Source: an uncultured bacterium
Lineage (GTDB): Bacteria > Edwardsbacteria > AC1 > EtOH8
NCBI GenBank assembly: GCA_937863685.1
Contig: CALMGM010000013.1
Location: 1-64,000 of the forward strand
Length of the DNA stretch: 64,000 nucleotides
Direction: 5' to 3'
Under the pieces are notes generated by a model that made no database searches, had not been told where the DNA came from, and saw only the letters and a list, made by a program, of their open reading frames with translations. Shown piece by piece: positions 26,502 to 33,936 of the stretch. The first letter of the stretch is position 1, and every line of letters begins with the position of its first letter. A program made the position numbers and the translations under genes.

Positions 26502-28952
26502 TTATTTCACCAGTACCATCCGGCCGGTTTGAACGGAGGAAGCGCCGCTTACTCTGTAATAATATATGCCCGGGGCCGCCTGTTGGCCATTGCCGTCCCG
26601 TCCGTCCCAGCTGAAATCATACTGTCCGGCCGGCCGGTATCCCCGGAAGATCTGACTAACTTTTTGCCCCAGGATGTTGTAGATCGAGATGCTGATGACC
26701 CCTTCCGGCCTCACCTGGTAGCTGACCCTGACCGATGAGCGGAAGGGATTGGGCCAGGCAGCAGGGTCTGCCGCATCGTTGATCTCCGCCAGGGCCGGAT
26801 TGCCTGCATCCCAGCACAGGGCGTAGATCCCCAGGGTATTTATGGTTGAAATGACCTTATGGCCTTTTTTATCGATCTGGCCCGGCAGATATTCCCAGCC
26901 GCCGTCCTTTGATCGATAGACGCCCAAATGAAATACGTCCCTCTGGCCAAGAGAAGCGGGTTCATAGGATAATTCCAGGACTGCCGGTTTCAGCAGGGGC
27001 ATCCCGTCCGGCCCGATCTGAACGGGTTTCATTATGACGGTACCGGCAGGATTGCTTGCCTGGGGTTCGAATATTGCCAGAAACATGTCCCGGGCCAATG
27101 CCCCGGCCGGAATGTCCAAAGTTATGGCAGAGGATTTTGCACTGACGATGTTGCCTGTTTTTTTGGCCGACACCACCTCAAAATACCGGTCTCCGCTGCG
27201 CCAGTTTCCGGCGGAATCCACCGCCGCCAGGTGCAGATGGTGCTGGCCTTCGATCTTCAGTTCATATTCGCTGGTATAGGTCCAATCGGATATCTTGGCA
27301 AAGGTCAGGGTCTCCGCCTGGGCCGAGACCGTCATCAGGGCGGTATCCAGGGCCGGGGCCGACGGCATCAGGCTGCCGGACACCGCCGCCAGCGACAGAT
27401 ACTGGGTGAAGGCCGGGTTCTGCATGATCCCGATGTTGAAATCGGAGCCGCCCCCGGGAATGACGTACATATTGCAGCTGACGGCCGCCGCCGCCGCCGA
27501 GATGCCCATCACTGCGATCCCGGAACGGGTGGTGTTATTGTTCAGGTAGGATATGGGATAGGCTGTCCCCATGCTGTCGAAGCCAGACTGGGTGGCCGAA
27601 CTCCAGAGGTCCACGGCCTCGCCGTAATTCCCCCCGATCCATAGTTCGGAGCTGTAGCCCAGGGCCCCGATGTCGGTCTCCTCCAGGGCCACTCCGTAGG
27701 GGCGGTTACGCGAGGTGCCGTTGCTGGTGTTGACGTTCACCTGGTTGTATGCAAAATATGAACCGCTGGTGTAGACGCTGTCGATATGGTAGATCCCCAG
27801 GCCCTGGGATACCAGGTTGGCGTCCCAGGCCACTCCGCTGAACGGTCCGGCGGCTGTTCTCCAGCGGTTCTCCACCATCCAGAACTGCATGGTCCCCTCG
27901 TTGCCCAGCTGAGCCAGTTGGTAGGAGCTGTTGCTGGCCGTGGCCAGCGTGCTGTTGACAATGTATGGTCCGTTGGCTTTGACCATCACCGGCGCCAGCC
28001 ATCCCAGAAACCTCTTGGACCATGCATCCAGCGATACCGGGGTGGCGCTGCTGTTGTAATCGCCCCCCCAGGAGCCGGCCGCCATCAGGGAAAAAAGGCC
28101 CAGGCCGTCGCCGGAGATGCTGAAACCGCCGGTGTCATAAAGGTCCGGCAGCCCCAGGGCATGGCCGAATTCGTGGCAGAAAACCCCGCAGCCGATCATC
28201 TCGGTGGTCCCGCCGATCCCGTCGGCGTAATTGGTCCGTTCCGGCATGATGATGTATTTGTCTATCTTCAGGTATTGCCCGGCATGCCCCGGCCAGGGAT
28301 CCTTGGTGATAAAAGCGGTGCCTCCGGTATATCCGGTCAGCTGAAAGCTGTGCGACCATATCTGGTCCGGGCTGCCGGTCTCCTCCCCTCCCTTGCCGGC
28401 ATGAATCACCCACAAAACATCCACATAGCCGTCATTGTTCTGGTCGTAGCCGGCGCCCGAGAAATCCACAAAGGAGTCGGCCCGGGCCAGCACCTTTTTA
28501 ATGAACTCGTAGGTGTTGGCAGTGGTCCCGTCATTCATGCCGTTGTTCCCCCCGCCATAATAGGACACCGTATTGTTGCTGGTGCGCCAGGCATCGACCA
28601 AGCCCGAACAGCTCATGGCGTTGTAGGACATATCCCGGTAATAGTTGTTGACCGATTTTATCCCGCTGCCGGTACTGAACAGCATGGCCTGAAATTCACC
28701 CTGGGTGTTGATGTTGGCCAGGTCGGTGAAATATCCCATCACCACCGGATAACTGCGACTGCCGCTTATCTTGGCCGCGGCGTCCTTGGTTCGCAGCTGC
28801 TGGATCAGGCCGTCCCGGGGGCTGTCCAGCCCCTTGAGCCGCAGAGCCGCCAGCGAAGCCGGTTCGCTCACCCCGGGGCGCGGGGGCATGGCCCCGGCCG
28901 GAATCGCCATCATGGCCCCCAGGGCCATGCAGAGCAAAATTTTAATTCGCAT
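26502..28952 (-). CDS. M6-family secreted metalloprotease with T9SS/FlgD-type C-terminal domain
   Basis: Start MRIKILLCM chosen for the GGGAGG seven bases upstream; 816 residues. It has a signal peptide (1-21), a propeptide-like region, then an immune-inhibitor-A/M6 catalytic domain with VLWVIHAGKG and the zinc motif HEFGHALGLPDLYD (HExxHxxxxxD). A beta-rich region follows (about 530-720, with a ZU5-like ITLDIPAGAL segment), then a C-terminal sorting domain: AAWPNPFRSSVRVSYQV, SISIYNILGQKV, FSWDGRDGNGQQAAPGIYYY and RMVLVK. It is likely exported across the outer membrane to degrade extracellular protein. Confidence 0.93.
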   Translation of the reverse strand: MRIKILLCMALGAMMAIPAGAMPPRPGVSEPASLAALRLKGLDSPRDGLIQQLRTKDAAAKISGSRSYPVVMGYFTDLANINTQGEFQAMLFSTGSGIKSVNNYYRDMSYNAMSCSGLVDAWRTSNNTVSYYGGGNNGMNDGTTANTYEFIKKVLARADSFVDFSGAGYDQNNDGYVDVLWVIHAGKGGEETGSPDQIWSHSFQLTGYTGGTAFITKDPWPGHAGQYLKIDKYIIMPERTNYADGIGGTTEMIGCGVFCHEFGHALGLPDLYDTGGFSISGDGLGLFSLMAAGSWGGDYNSSATPVSLDAWSKRFLGWLAPVMVKANGPYIVNSTLATASNSSYQLAQLGNEGTMQFWMVENRWRTAAGPFSGVAWDANLVSQGLGIYHIDSVYTSGSYFAYNQVNVNTSNGTSRNRPYGVALEETDIGALGYSSELWIGGNYGEAVDLWSSATQSGFDSMGTAYPISYLNNNTTRSGIAVMGISAAAAAVSCNMYVIPGGGSDFNIGIMQNPAFTQYLSLAAVSGSLMPSAPALDTALMTVSAQAETLTFAKISDWTYTSEYELKIEGQHHLHLAAVDSAGNWRSGDRYFEVVSAKKTGNIVSAKSSAITLDIPAGALARDMFLAIFEPQASNPAGTVIMKPVQIGPDGMPLLKPAVLELSYEPASLGQRDVFHLGVYRSKDGGWEYLPGQIDKKGHKVISTINTLGIYALCWDAGNPALAEINDAADPAAWPNPFRSSVRVSYQVRPEGVISISIYNILGQKVSQIFRGYRPAGQYDFSWDGRDGNGQQAAPGIYYYRVSGASSVQTGRMVLVK

Positions 28953-29379
28953 CTTTACCCTCCCGATCAAAAATTTCCTCGGCCTTCTCCACCCGGAGAA
29001 TGGTCTTCCCGTCCTGGTCCTCCATCCGCCCTGTCAGTAGCATTCTTCGGCCCAGGAAATCGGACATCACCCTGGGTCTCTGCGGCCGGTTGGGGCCCGG
29101 CCGGGGCGGGGGCACCTCCAGGGGAGCCCAGGCGGCCACCGCTATCTCCCCACCATCATATCCGGCCAGGACCAGTCTCAGGTCGGTGAAGTAATTGCCG
29201 CCGGCATTTTTCAGGATCCCCGCCGTTTGAACGGTCCGGCCCGAATATTTTTTCGGCTGTTTGGCTATCTGCTCCACCGTCAGGACGACCGGGGCCCCGC
29301 TCGGAGCGGCGCCGCGGTGACAGCAGGAGGCCATGGTCAGGGTGCAAAGGATCAGCCCCAGTTTGATGGTCTTGTGCAT
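28942..29379 (-). CDS. Small lipoprotein with OB-fold-like region
   Basis: A 145-residue protein with a lipobox (LTMASC) at about residues 12-18. The mature part reads VEQIAKQPKKYSGRTVQTAG, ILKNAGGNYFTDLRLVLAGY, RRMLLTGRMEDQDGKTILRV, the strand pattern of OB-fold nucleic-acid/cofactor-binding-like or periplasmic DUF4131-type domains. No catalytic motif. GAGGTGATG precedes the chosen ATG (three starts are stacked). Its 3' end overlaps the protease gene start by 11 bases, so they are translationally coupled. Confidence 0.75.
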   Translation of the reverse strand: MHKTIKLGLILCTLTMASCCHRGAAPSGAPVVLTVEQIAKQPKKYSGRTVQTAGILKNAGGNYFTDLRLVLAGYDGGEIAVAAWAPLEVPPPRPGPNRPQRPRVMSDFLGRRMLLTGRMEDQDGKTILRVEKAEEIFDREGKDAN

Positions 29380-29415
29380 CATCACCTCATTACCAGAATA
29401 TTATGATTAAACAGA

Positions 29416-29446
29416 GGAACGAGGCTGGAAGTTCCAACCTCGTTCC
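29416..29446 (-). terminator. Hairpin, probable terminator after the cyclic-nucleotide-binding gene
   Basis: GGAACGAGG and CCTCGTTCC form a 9-bp stem extended inside by TGGAA/TTCCA, starting 11 bases past the stop at 29458. On the minus strand it is followed by TCTGTTTAATC, a weak T-rich tail, so termination is plausible rather than certain. Confidence 0.5.
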
Positions 29447-29457
29447 GTCAGGATCGG

Positions 29458-29937
29458 TTAAAATGCCTTGGCGATGGCGAAGATATTCTTCAGCTTGTCG
29501 TTGGTGTCCCTCAGGCGCGAGGACAGGGTTTTGATGAACACCGACATCAGCTTGTAGGACATCTCCTTGTCCTCGGCCATCAGCTTCTTGAAATCCCGTT
29601 TGTAGATGGCCAGCAGCTTGACCTCGCCCTCGTGGGCGATGGCCGCCGCCGAGCGGGGAAAGTCGTCTATCAGGGCCATCTCCCCGAAATAATCACCCGG
29701 CCGCAATATCTTCAGGGCCTCCTCTCCCACCCCGGGCACCATGGTGGATATCCGGACCTGGCCCTGATCGACTATGTAAAAGGCGTCTCCGATCTCGCCC
29801 TCTTGAAAAACGGCTGATTCCTTTTCGTAGGCCTTCTCGTAAGCCAGATTCAGGATCTTCTCCAGCTCCGGCTGGGTCAGATCATTGAACAAATATACTT
29901 TCTTCAGCAGTTCGGAATTCTTATTGGAAGCTCCCAT
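29458..29937 (-). CDS. Cyclic-nucleotide-binding-domain protein (159 aa)
   Basis: A single CNB domain: LLKKVYLFNDLTQPELEKIL, FQEGEIGDAFYIVDQGQVRI, then the phosphate-binding cassette GDYFGEMALIDDFPRSAAAI, then a C-terminal helix (FKKLMAEDKEMSYKLMSVFI). No DNA-binding helix-turn-helix follows, so it is a ligand-binding or protein-interaction module rather than a CRP-type regulator. The cassette keeps the glutamate and arginine (GEMA...PRSA) used to bind cAMP/cGMP. A second, homologous protein is encoded at 36182-36691. Confidence 0.92.
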   Translation of the reverse strand: MGASNKNSELLKKVYLFNDLTQPELEKILNLAYEKAYEKESAVFQEGEIGDAFYIVDQGQVRISTMVPGVGEEALKILRPGDYFGEMALIDDFPRSAAAIAHEGEVKLLAIYKRDFKKLMAEDKEMSYKLMSVFIKTLSSRLRDTNDKLKNIFAIAKAF

Positions 29938-29966
29938 GGCGCCGCCTTCCCGCCCGTCAGGGCAAA

Positions 29967-30155
29967 TCAGTCCACATTCTGGATACCCAGGGCCCTGTCG
30001 ACCTCGTCATTGGAAACATAGCCAAGCTCGACCAGGCATTCCCCCAGCCGCTTGGCGGAGTTGTCCATCTGGTTCCTTCTGGCCTCATTGATCTGCTCCA
30101 GCGAGACATAGCCCAAGGAGACCATTATTTCGCCGATCATCTTCTTGTTGACCAT
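29967..30155 (-). CDS. Small GspE N-terminal-like (MshEN-type) protein
   Basis: A 62-residue protein: KKMIGEIMVSLGYVSLEQIN, RRNQMDNSAKRLGECLVELG, YVSNDEVDRALGIQ. The pair LGEiLvelGyvs..ql..al is the signature of the N-terminal domain of type II secretion/pilus ATPases (GspE/PilB/MshE), some of which bind cyclic-di-GMP. Here it stands alone. GGGAATATAA precedes the ATG. It lies 29 bases before the cyclic-nucleotide-binding gene. Confidence 0.82.
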   Translation of the reverse strand: MVNKKMIGEIMVSLGYVSLEQINEARRNQMDNSAKRLGECLVELGYVSNDEVDRALGIQNVD

Positions 30156-30202
30156 TTATATTCCCTATGTTGCCGATGGTCCTGCTACGGTTATTAAGCC
30201 GT

Positions 30203-31351
30203 CTATCTGGTGGGGACCTGTTTGATGAGCCTGATCTTCTCCCCGACCTGGATGTCCTCCACATTGGAATTGGTAATGACCGCCGCCGCAGTGTTGTTCC
30301 TAACTGACAGTACCTGCAGTTGGCCAATTATCAGCTCGGGTAGTAAATTCTTTCCTCCCCGGTCGGGGTCGTTGGCCTTGGTTCCGGCACGGAACATCTC
30401 GAAAACATCGCCGGGCATGATCCCATTGGCCAGGCCCTTGTCGATATAGACCACCTTATACTCGGTAGCCGAAGTATTGGCTTGTTTTAAAGCCACGATG
30501 CAGCCCTCATTGGATTTTTCCACCGGCAGCGGTTTCACGTCCTTGGGAACCACGATCTCGACATAAGGCCGGAAGGCCTCCTTGCGGGATATGGGTTCGT
30601 ATGTTTTCAACAGCACTGCCCGTGAGGTCTTCTCCTCAACGTCTTTGATCTCCAGAATGCCCACGATGTTGATTATCCTGCCCAAGTTTTTCTTGTTCAC
30701 GGGATGCTTGACTTTCTGGCCCGTCCGGTACAGGGCGTATTTATCACCTGGCTTGATACCGTCACGGGAGCCCAGATTGACATATGCCGGATCGTTCGAC
30801 ATCAACCCTTCGATGTCCTTGCGGTCGCTGCCGATGATGTGGCCGCCGGGTTTGTCCATCTCATCGCTGATGAAACCGGCTTCAAAAGCCATCAGTTCCG
30901 ACACCACCGGAGTCGGTTTTTTAACATATCCTATGGCTTGGGTTTTCCTCACCGTGACCGCGGGTTTCTCCTCCACCGGCTCCGGTTCATAGACCACCTC
31001 TTCGACCGGGGCTTCTGCCTGGGGAGCGGCCTCGGCCGGCGCCTCGGCCTGAGCTTCAGTTTGGGCGGCGGCGGTGTCGGGGGCGGCCACTTGCTCCGAA
31101 AGGGTCTGCGGAGGGATCATCAGTTCCTGGCCGGGGTAGATCCAGTGGGGATCGGCAATGCTCTGCTTGTTGGCCTCCCAGATCAGGGGCCAGGAGAAGG
31201 AATTCTGGAAATACCTCCCTGCCAGATCCCACAGGGTCTCTCCCTCCACCACTTTATGAACCACGTTGCCCTCCTGGGCGGATATGATCCCGGCGCCTAA
31301 AAGAAATCCGGCCACAATTATCAAAGCCAACCAAGACCTGTTCTTAAACAT
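30203..31351 (-). CDS. LysM-domain envelope protein (382 aa)
   Basis: It begins with a signal peptide (about 1-25, LIIVAGFLLGAGIISAQE), then a LysM domain (about 28-85): HKVVEGETLWDLAGRYFQ, WEANKQSIADPHWIYPGQ, LMIPP, which binds peptidoglycan glycans. A low-complexity Ala/Glu/Pro/Gln linker follows (about 90-140), then a C-terminal region of repeated beta units (PAYVNLGSRDGIKPGDKYAL, VYIDKGLANGIMPGDVFEMF) like those of proteins that sit on the outer-membrane side of the cell wall. AAAAGGAGCGGAGC precedes the ATG. It is the first gene of a run leading to the GspE-N-like and CNB genes. Confidence 0.88.
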   Translation of the reverse strand: MFKNRSWLALIIVAGFLLGAGIISAQEGNVVHKVVEGETLWDLAGRYFQNSFSWPLIWEANKQSIADPHWIYPGQELMIPPQTLSEQVAAPDTAAAQTEAQAEAPAEAAPQAEAPVEEVVYEPEPVEEKPAVTVRKTQAIGYVKKPTPVVSELMAFEAGFISDEMDKPGGHIIGSDRKDIEGLMSNDPAYVNLGSRDGIKPGDKYALYRTGQKVKHPVNKKNLGRIINIVGILEIKDVEEKTSRAVLLKTYEPISRKEAFRPYVEIVVPKDVKPLPVEKSNEGCIVALKQANTSATEYKVVYIDKGLANGIMPGDVFEMFRAGTKANDPDRGGKNLLPELIIGQLQVLSVRNNTAAAVITNSNVEDIQVGEKIRLIKQVPTR

Positions 31352-31374
31352 GCTCCGCTCCTTTTACAAAAAGT

Positions 31375-31659
31375 TTATTTTCTTTCATTCTGGGATGTTG
31401 CCCGGACGTACTTCATGCGCAGGTCGTACAGCAAGTCGTCCAGCAGCGTGGATTCCTCCGAGGTAAGATTTCCGGTGGTTTTTTTCTGCAGCACCCCCAG
31501 GGTGTCTATATTGTGTTTGGCCAGCTCCAAGTTCAGTGCCGTCTTCTGTTCTATGGGGTCCGGCACCAATCCCAGGTTGACCATGGCCGAGGTGGCCAGC
31601 ATATAAAAAAGCGATTCGATGCTGGCCGGCGGCAGGGGCTGTTTAATTTCATCGGGCAT
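31375..31659 (-). CDS. DUF1844-domain protein
   Basis: A 94-residue protein: IESLFYMLATSAMVNLGLVP, then PDPIEQKTALNLELAKHNID, TLGVLQKKTTGNLTSEE and TLLDDLLYDLRMKYV. These match DUF1844 (SlyX-like small bacterial proteins with the conserved LA..a..I.....L..KT.GNLt..E pattern). Function is not established for the family. It is transcribed away from alr. Confidence 0.88.
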   Translation of the reverse strand: MPDEIKQPLPPASIESLFYMLATSAMVNLGLVPDPIEQKTALNLELAKHNIDTLGVLQKKTTGNLTSEESTLLDDLLYDLRMKYVRATSQNERK

Positions 31660-31733
31660 AATGCTTTACCTTTATACTATCTGATACTTTTACCATACTT
31701 TCAGCTAAAAAGCAATATTTTTTTTTAAAAAAC

Positions 31734-31763
31734 TTGCATCGCCGGCACGATTAGTAGTAGAAT
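31734..31763 (+). promoter_or_regulatory. Probable sigma-70 promoter of alr-mazG
   Basis: TTGCAT at 31734-31739 and TAGAAT at 31758-31763, spaced by 18 bases, in an A+T-rich divergent interval. The predicted transcript start near 31770 leaves a short leader before the alr ATG. Confidence 0.55.
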
Positions 31764-31796
31764 AACATAACTTTGACAAACTTAATGAAGATATTT

Positions 31797-32939
31797 ATGG
31801 ATAAAAACATCAACTGGGTCGAGATCGACCGGCGGGCCCTGGCCGGCAATGTCCGCTCTTTCCGGCGCTTGTTGGACCCGCAGGCCAGATTCATGCCGGT
31901 GATAAAATCCAACGCTTACGGGCACGGCCTGCCGGAGGTTGCGTCGCTGCTGGCCGGGTCCAAGCAGGTGGACTGGCTGGGTCTGAACTCCCTGGATGAA
32001 GCGGTGGCTCTTCGGAAGCTGGGCATCAGGAAACCGCTGTTATTATTGGGATACGTGCCCCTGGGCCGGCTGGCCGAAGCGGCACGGAACGATATCCGGC
32101 TGACGGTATACAATCGGGAGACCGTCCAGGCCCTGGCCAAAATAAAAACCAAGAAAAAGATCCTCCTCCATATCAAACTGGAGACCGGCACCAATCGCCA
32201 GGGGATTGGTCTGGATGAAGCCATAAACCTGGCCGGCCTGGTAAAAGAACACCCCCATCTTTTTCTGGAAGGATACTCCACCCACTTTGCCAACATCGAG
32301 GATACCACCGATCGCAGTTACCCGGATGGCCAAAAGGAGAATTACCGGAATATGATCGCCCGGCTGGAAAAGCTGGGACACTCCGCTCCGGTGAATCATG
32401 TGGCCTGTACCGCCGCCGCATTGATATTCCCCGACACCCATAAGAACCTGGCCCGGATCGGAATCGGCCTTTACGGATTGTGGCCCTCCCGGGAGACCAT
32501 GCTGGCTGTCCGGGACCGCGATCCCGGGTTCAGCCTTGCGCCGGTGCTGGCTTGGAAGACCCGGGTGGCCCAGATCAAGACCGTCCCTTCCGGCTCGTTC
32601 ATCGGCTACGGCTGCACCTACCGCACCACCCGGAAGACCAGGCTGGCGGTCCTGCCGGTGGGTTATTACGACGGATACGACCGCCGGCTCTCCAACACCG
32701 CCCACGTGCTGATCAAGGGAAAACGGGCCCCCATCAGGGGGCGGGTGTGCATGAACCTCTGCCTGGCGGACATCACCGACATCCCGGGGGTTAAGCTGGA
32801 GGACGAGGCGGTGCTGCTGGGCAGGCAGGACAAAGAGCATATCAGCGCCGAACAGCTGGCCTCATGGATCGGCACCATCAATTATGAAGTGGTCACCCGG
32901 ATCAATCCCCTGCTGCCCAGGGTCATCGTCAACAAATAA
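31797..32939 (+). CDS. alr: Alanine racemase
   Basis: Start MDKNINWVEIDRRALAGN (380 residues); upstream in-frame ATG/TTG codons give an unlikely extension. The PLP lysine is in VIKSNAYGHG (about residue 40) and the partner tyrosine in GYGCTYRTT (about 270). Other landmarks are LHIKLETGTNRQGIG, STHFANIED, HVACTAAAL, RIGIGLYGLWP and RGRVCMNL. It interconverts L- and D-alanine for peptidoglycan. It is one of the few plus-strand genes, driven by its own promoter, and is followed nine bases later by mazG. Confidence 0.97.
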   Translation: MDKNINWVEIDRRALAGNVRSFRRLLDPQARFMPVIKSNAYGHGLPEVASLLAGSKQVDWLGLNSLDEAVALRKLGIRKPLLLLGYVPLGRLAEAARNDIRLTVYNRETVQALAKIKTKKKILLHIKLETGTNRQGIGLDEAINLAGLVKEHPHLFLEGYSTHFANIEDTTDRSYPDGQKENYRNMIARLEKLGHSAPVNHVACTAAALIFPDTHKNLARIGIGLYGLWPSRETMLAVRDRDPGFSLAPVLAWKTRVAQIKTVPSGSFIGYGCTYRTTRKTRLAVLPVGYYDGYDRRLSNTAHVLIKGKRAPIRGRVCMNLCLADITDIPGVKLEDEAVLLGRQDKEHISAEQLASWIGTINYEVVTRINPLLPRVIVNK

Positions 32940-32948
32940 GGGCATTAA

Positions 32949-33803
32949 ATGAAAACCAATAAGTGCAAGACCAAGAAAATTGAACCTTCGGAAAAGAACA
33001 ATCGTTTTGAGGATCTCGTCTCCCTGTTCGCTCGGTTGCGGGCCCCGGGCGGTTGTCCCTGGGACCGGGCCCAGGATCACCGTTCCCTCAAGCCGTATAT
33101 CATCGAGGAGGCCTACGAAGTGGTGGAAGCCATCGAGGAACGGGACCCGAAGAAACTGAAGGAAGAGCTGGGAGACCTGCTGGGCCAGGTGATCTTCAAC
33201 GCCCAGATAGCCAAAGAGGACGGCTTGTTCGACATAGAGGAAGTGATCTCCGGACAGATGGAAAAGATGACCCGCCGCCATCCCCATATCTTCGGCCGGA
33301 CCAAGGTCAAGGATGCCGCCGAGGTTCTGCTCAACTGGGAGCAGATAAAATACCGGGAGAAGAAAAAGGAACGCCCCTCGGCCCTGGACGGCGTGCCCAA
33401 ACACCTGCCGGCCCTGCTCAAGGCCCATCGGATACAGGACAAGGCCGCCCGGCTGGGCTTCGATTGGGAGCACATCGACGGAGCCTTCGCCAAGCTGGAG
33501 GAGGAACTGCAGGAATTCTCCAAGGCCTACGCCGGTGGAAAGAAGAAGGAGATCACCGATGAATTGGGAGATATTCTTTTCACCCTGGTGAACCTCTCCC
33601 GCTTTCTTAATGTGGATCCCGAAGGGGCCCTGCGCGGCACCATAGATAAATTCACCTCCCGTTTCCAGCATATCGAAAAGTCCCTGAAAAAATCCAAGAA
33701 GTCCTTCAAGGACGCATCGCTGGACGAGATGGAAGCCCTCTGGCAACAATCGAAAAAAAAGAATCGGACCAAGAAATCAGGCAAAAATACCCGGACAAGA
33801 TGA
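32949..33803 (+). CDS. mazG: Nucleoside triphosphate pyrophosphohydrolase MazG
   Basis: A 284-residue protein with two MazG domains. The first has LFARLRAPGGCPWDRAQDH, SLKPYIIEEAYEVVEAIEE and KKLKEELGDLLGQVIF (the EExxE...ExxD metal site). The second has RIQDKAARLGFDWEHIDGAF, KLEEELQEFSKAY and EITDELGDILFTLVNLSR. It hydrolyses (d)NTPs to NMP and pyrophosphate, a house-cleaning role. The tail is very Lys-rich. A strong terminator follows 20 bases later. Confidence 0.96.
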   Translation: MKTNKCKTKKIEPSEKNNRFEDLVSLFARLRAPGGCPWDRAQDHRSLKPYIIEEAYEVVEAIEERDPKKLKEELGDLLGQVIFNAQIAKEDGLFDIEEVISGQMEKMTRRHPHIFGRTKVKDAAEVLLNWEQIKYREKKKERPSALDGVPKHLPALLKAHRIQDKAARLGFDWEHIDGAFAKLEEELQEFSKAYAGGKKKEITDELGDILFTLVNLSRFLNVDPEGALRGTIDKFTSRFQHIEKSLKKSKKSFKDASLDEMEALWQQSKKKNRTKKSGKNTRTR

Positions 33804-33823
33804 TTTTTGTCAATTATGCTGCA

Positions 33824-33854
33824 GGAGGCGATCCACCGATCGCCTCCTTTCTTT
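33824..33854 (+). terminator. Terminator of alr-mazG
   Basis: A perfect 10-bp stem GGAGGCGATC / GATCGCCTCC with loop CACC is followed by TTTCTTT, 20 bases past the mazG stop. Confidence 0.9.
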
Positions 33855-33883
33855 GATCCGCATCACCTGTTTTCAGGCAAAAC

Positions 33884-33914
33884 AAAAAGACCCGCATTTC
33901 TGCGGGCCTTTTTT
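33884..33914. terminator. Bidirectional terminator, mainly for the ompA-like gene
   Basis: CCCGCA-TTTC-TGCGGG is flanked by an A-run on the left and a T-run on the right, so it works for both strands. It lies 22 bases past the minus-strand ompA-like stop. Confidence 0.88.
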
Positions 33915-33936
33915 ATTTGGTCGGAAATAGTGTCGG

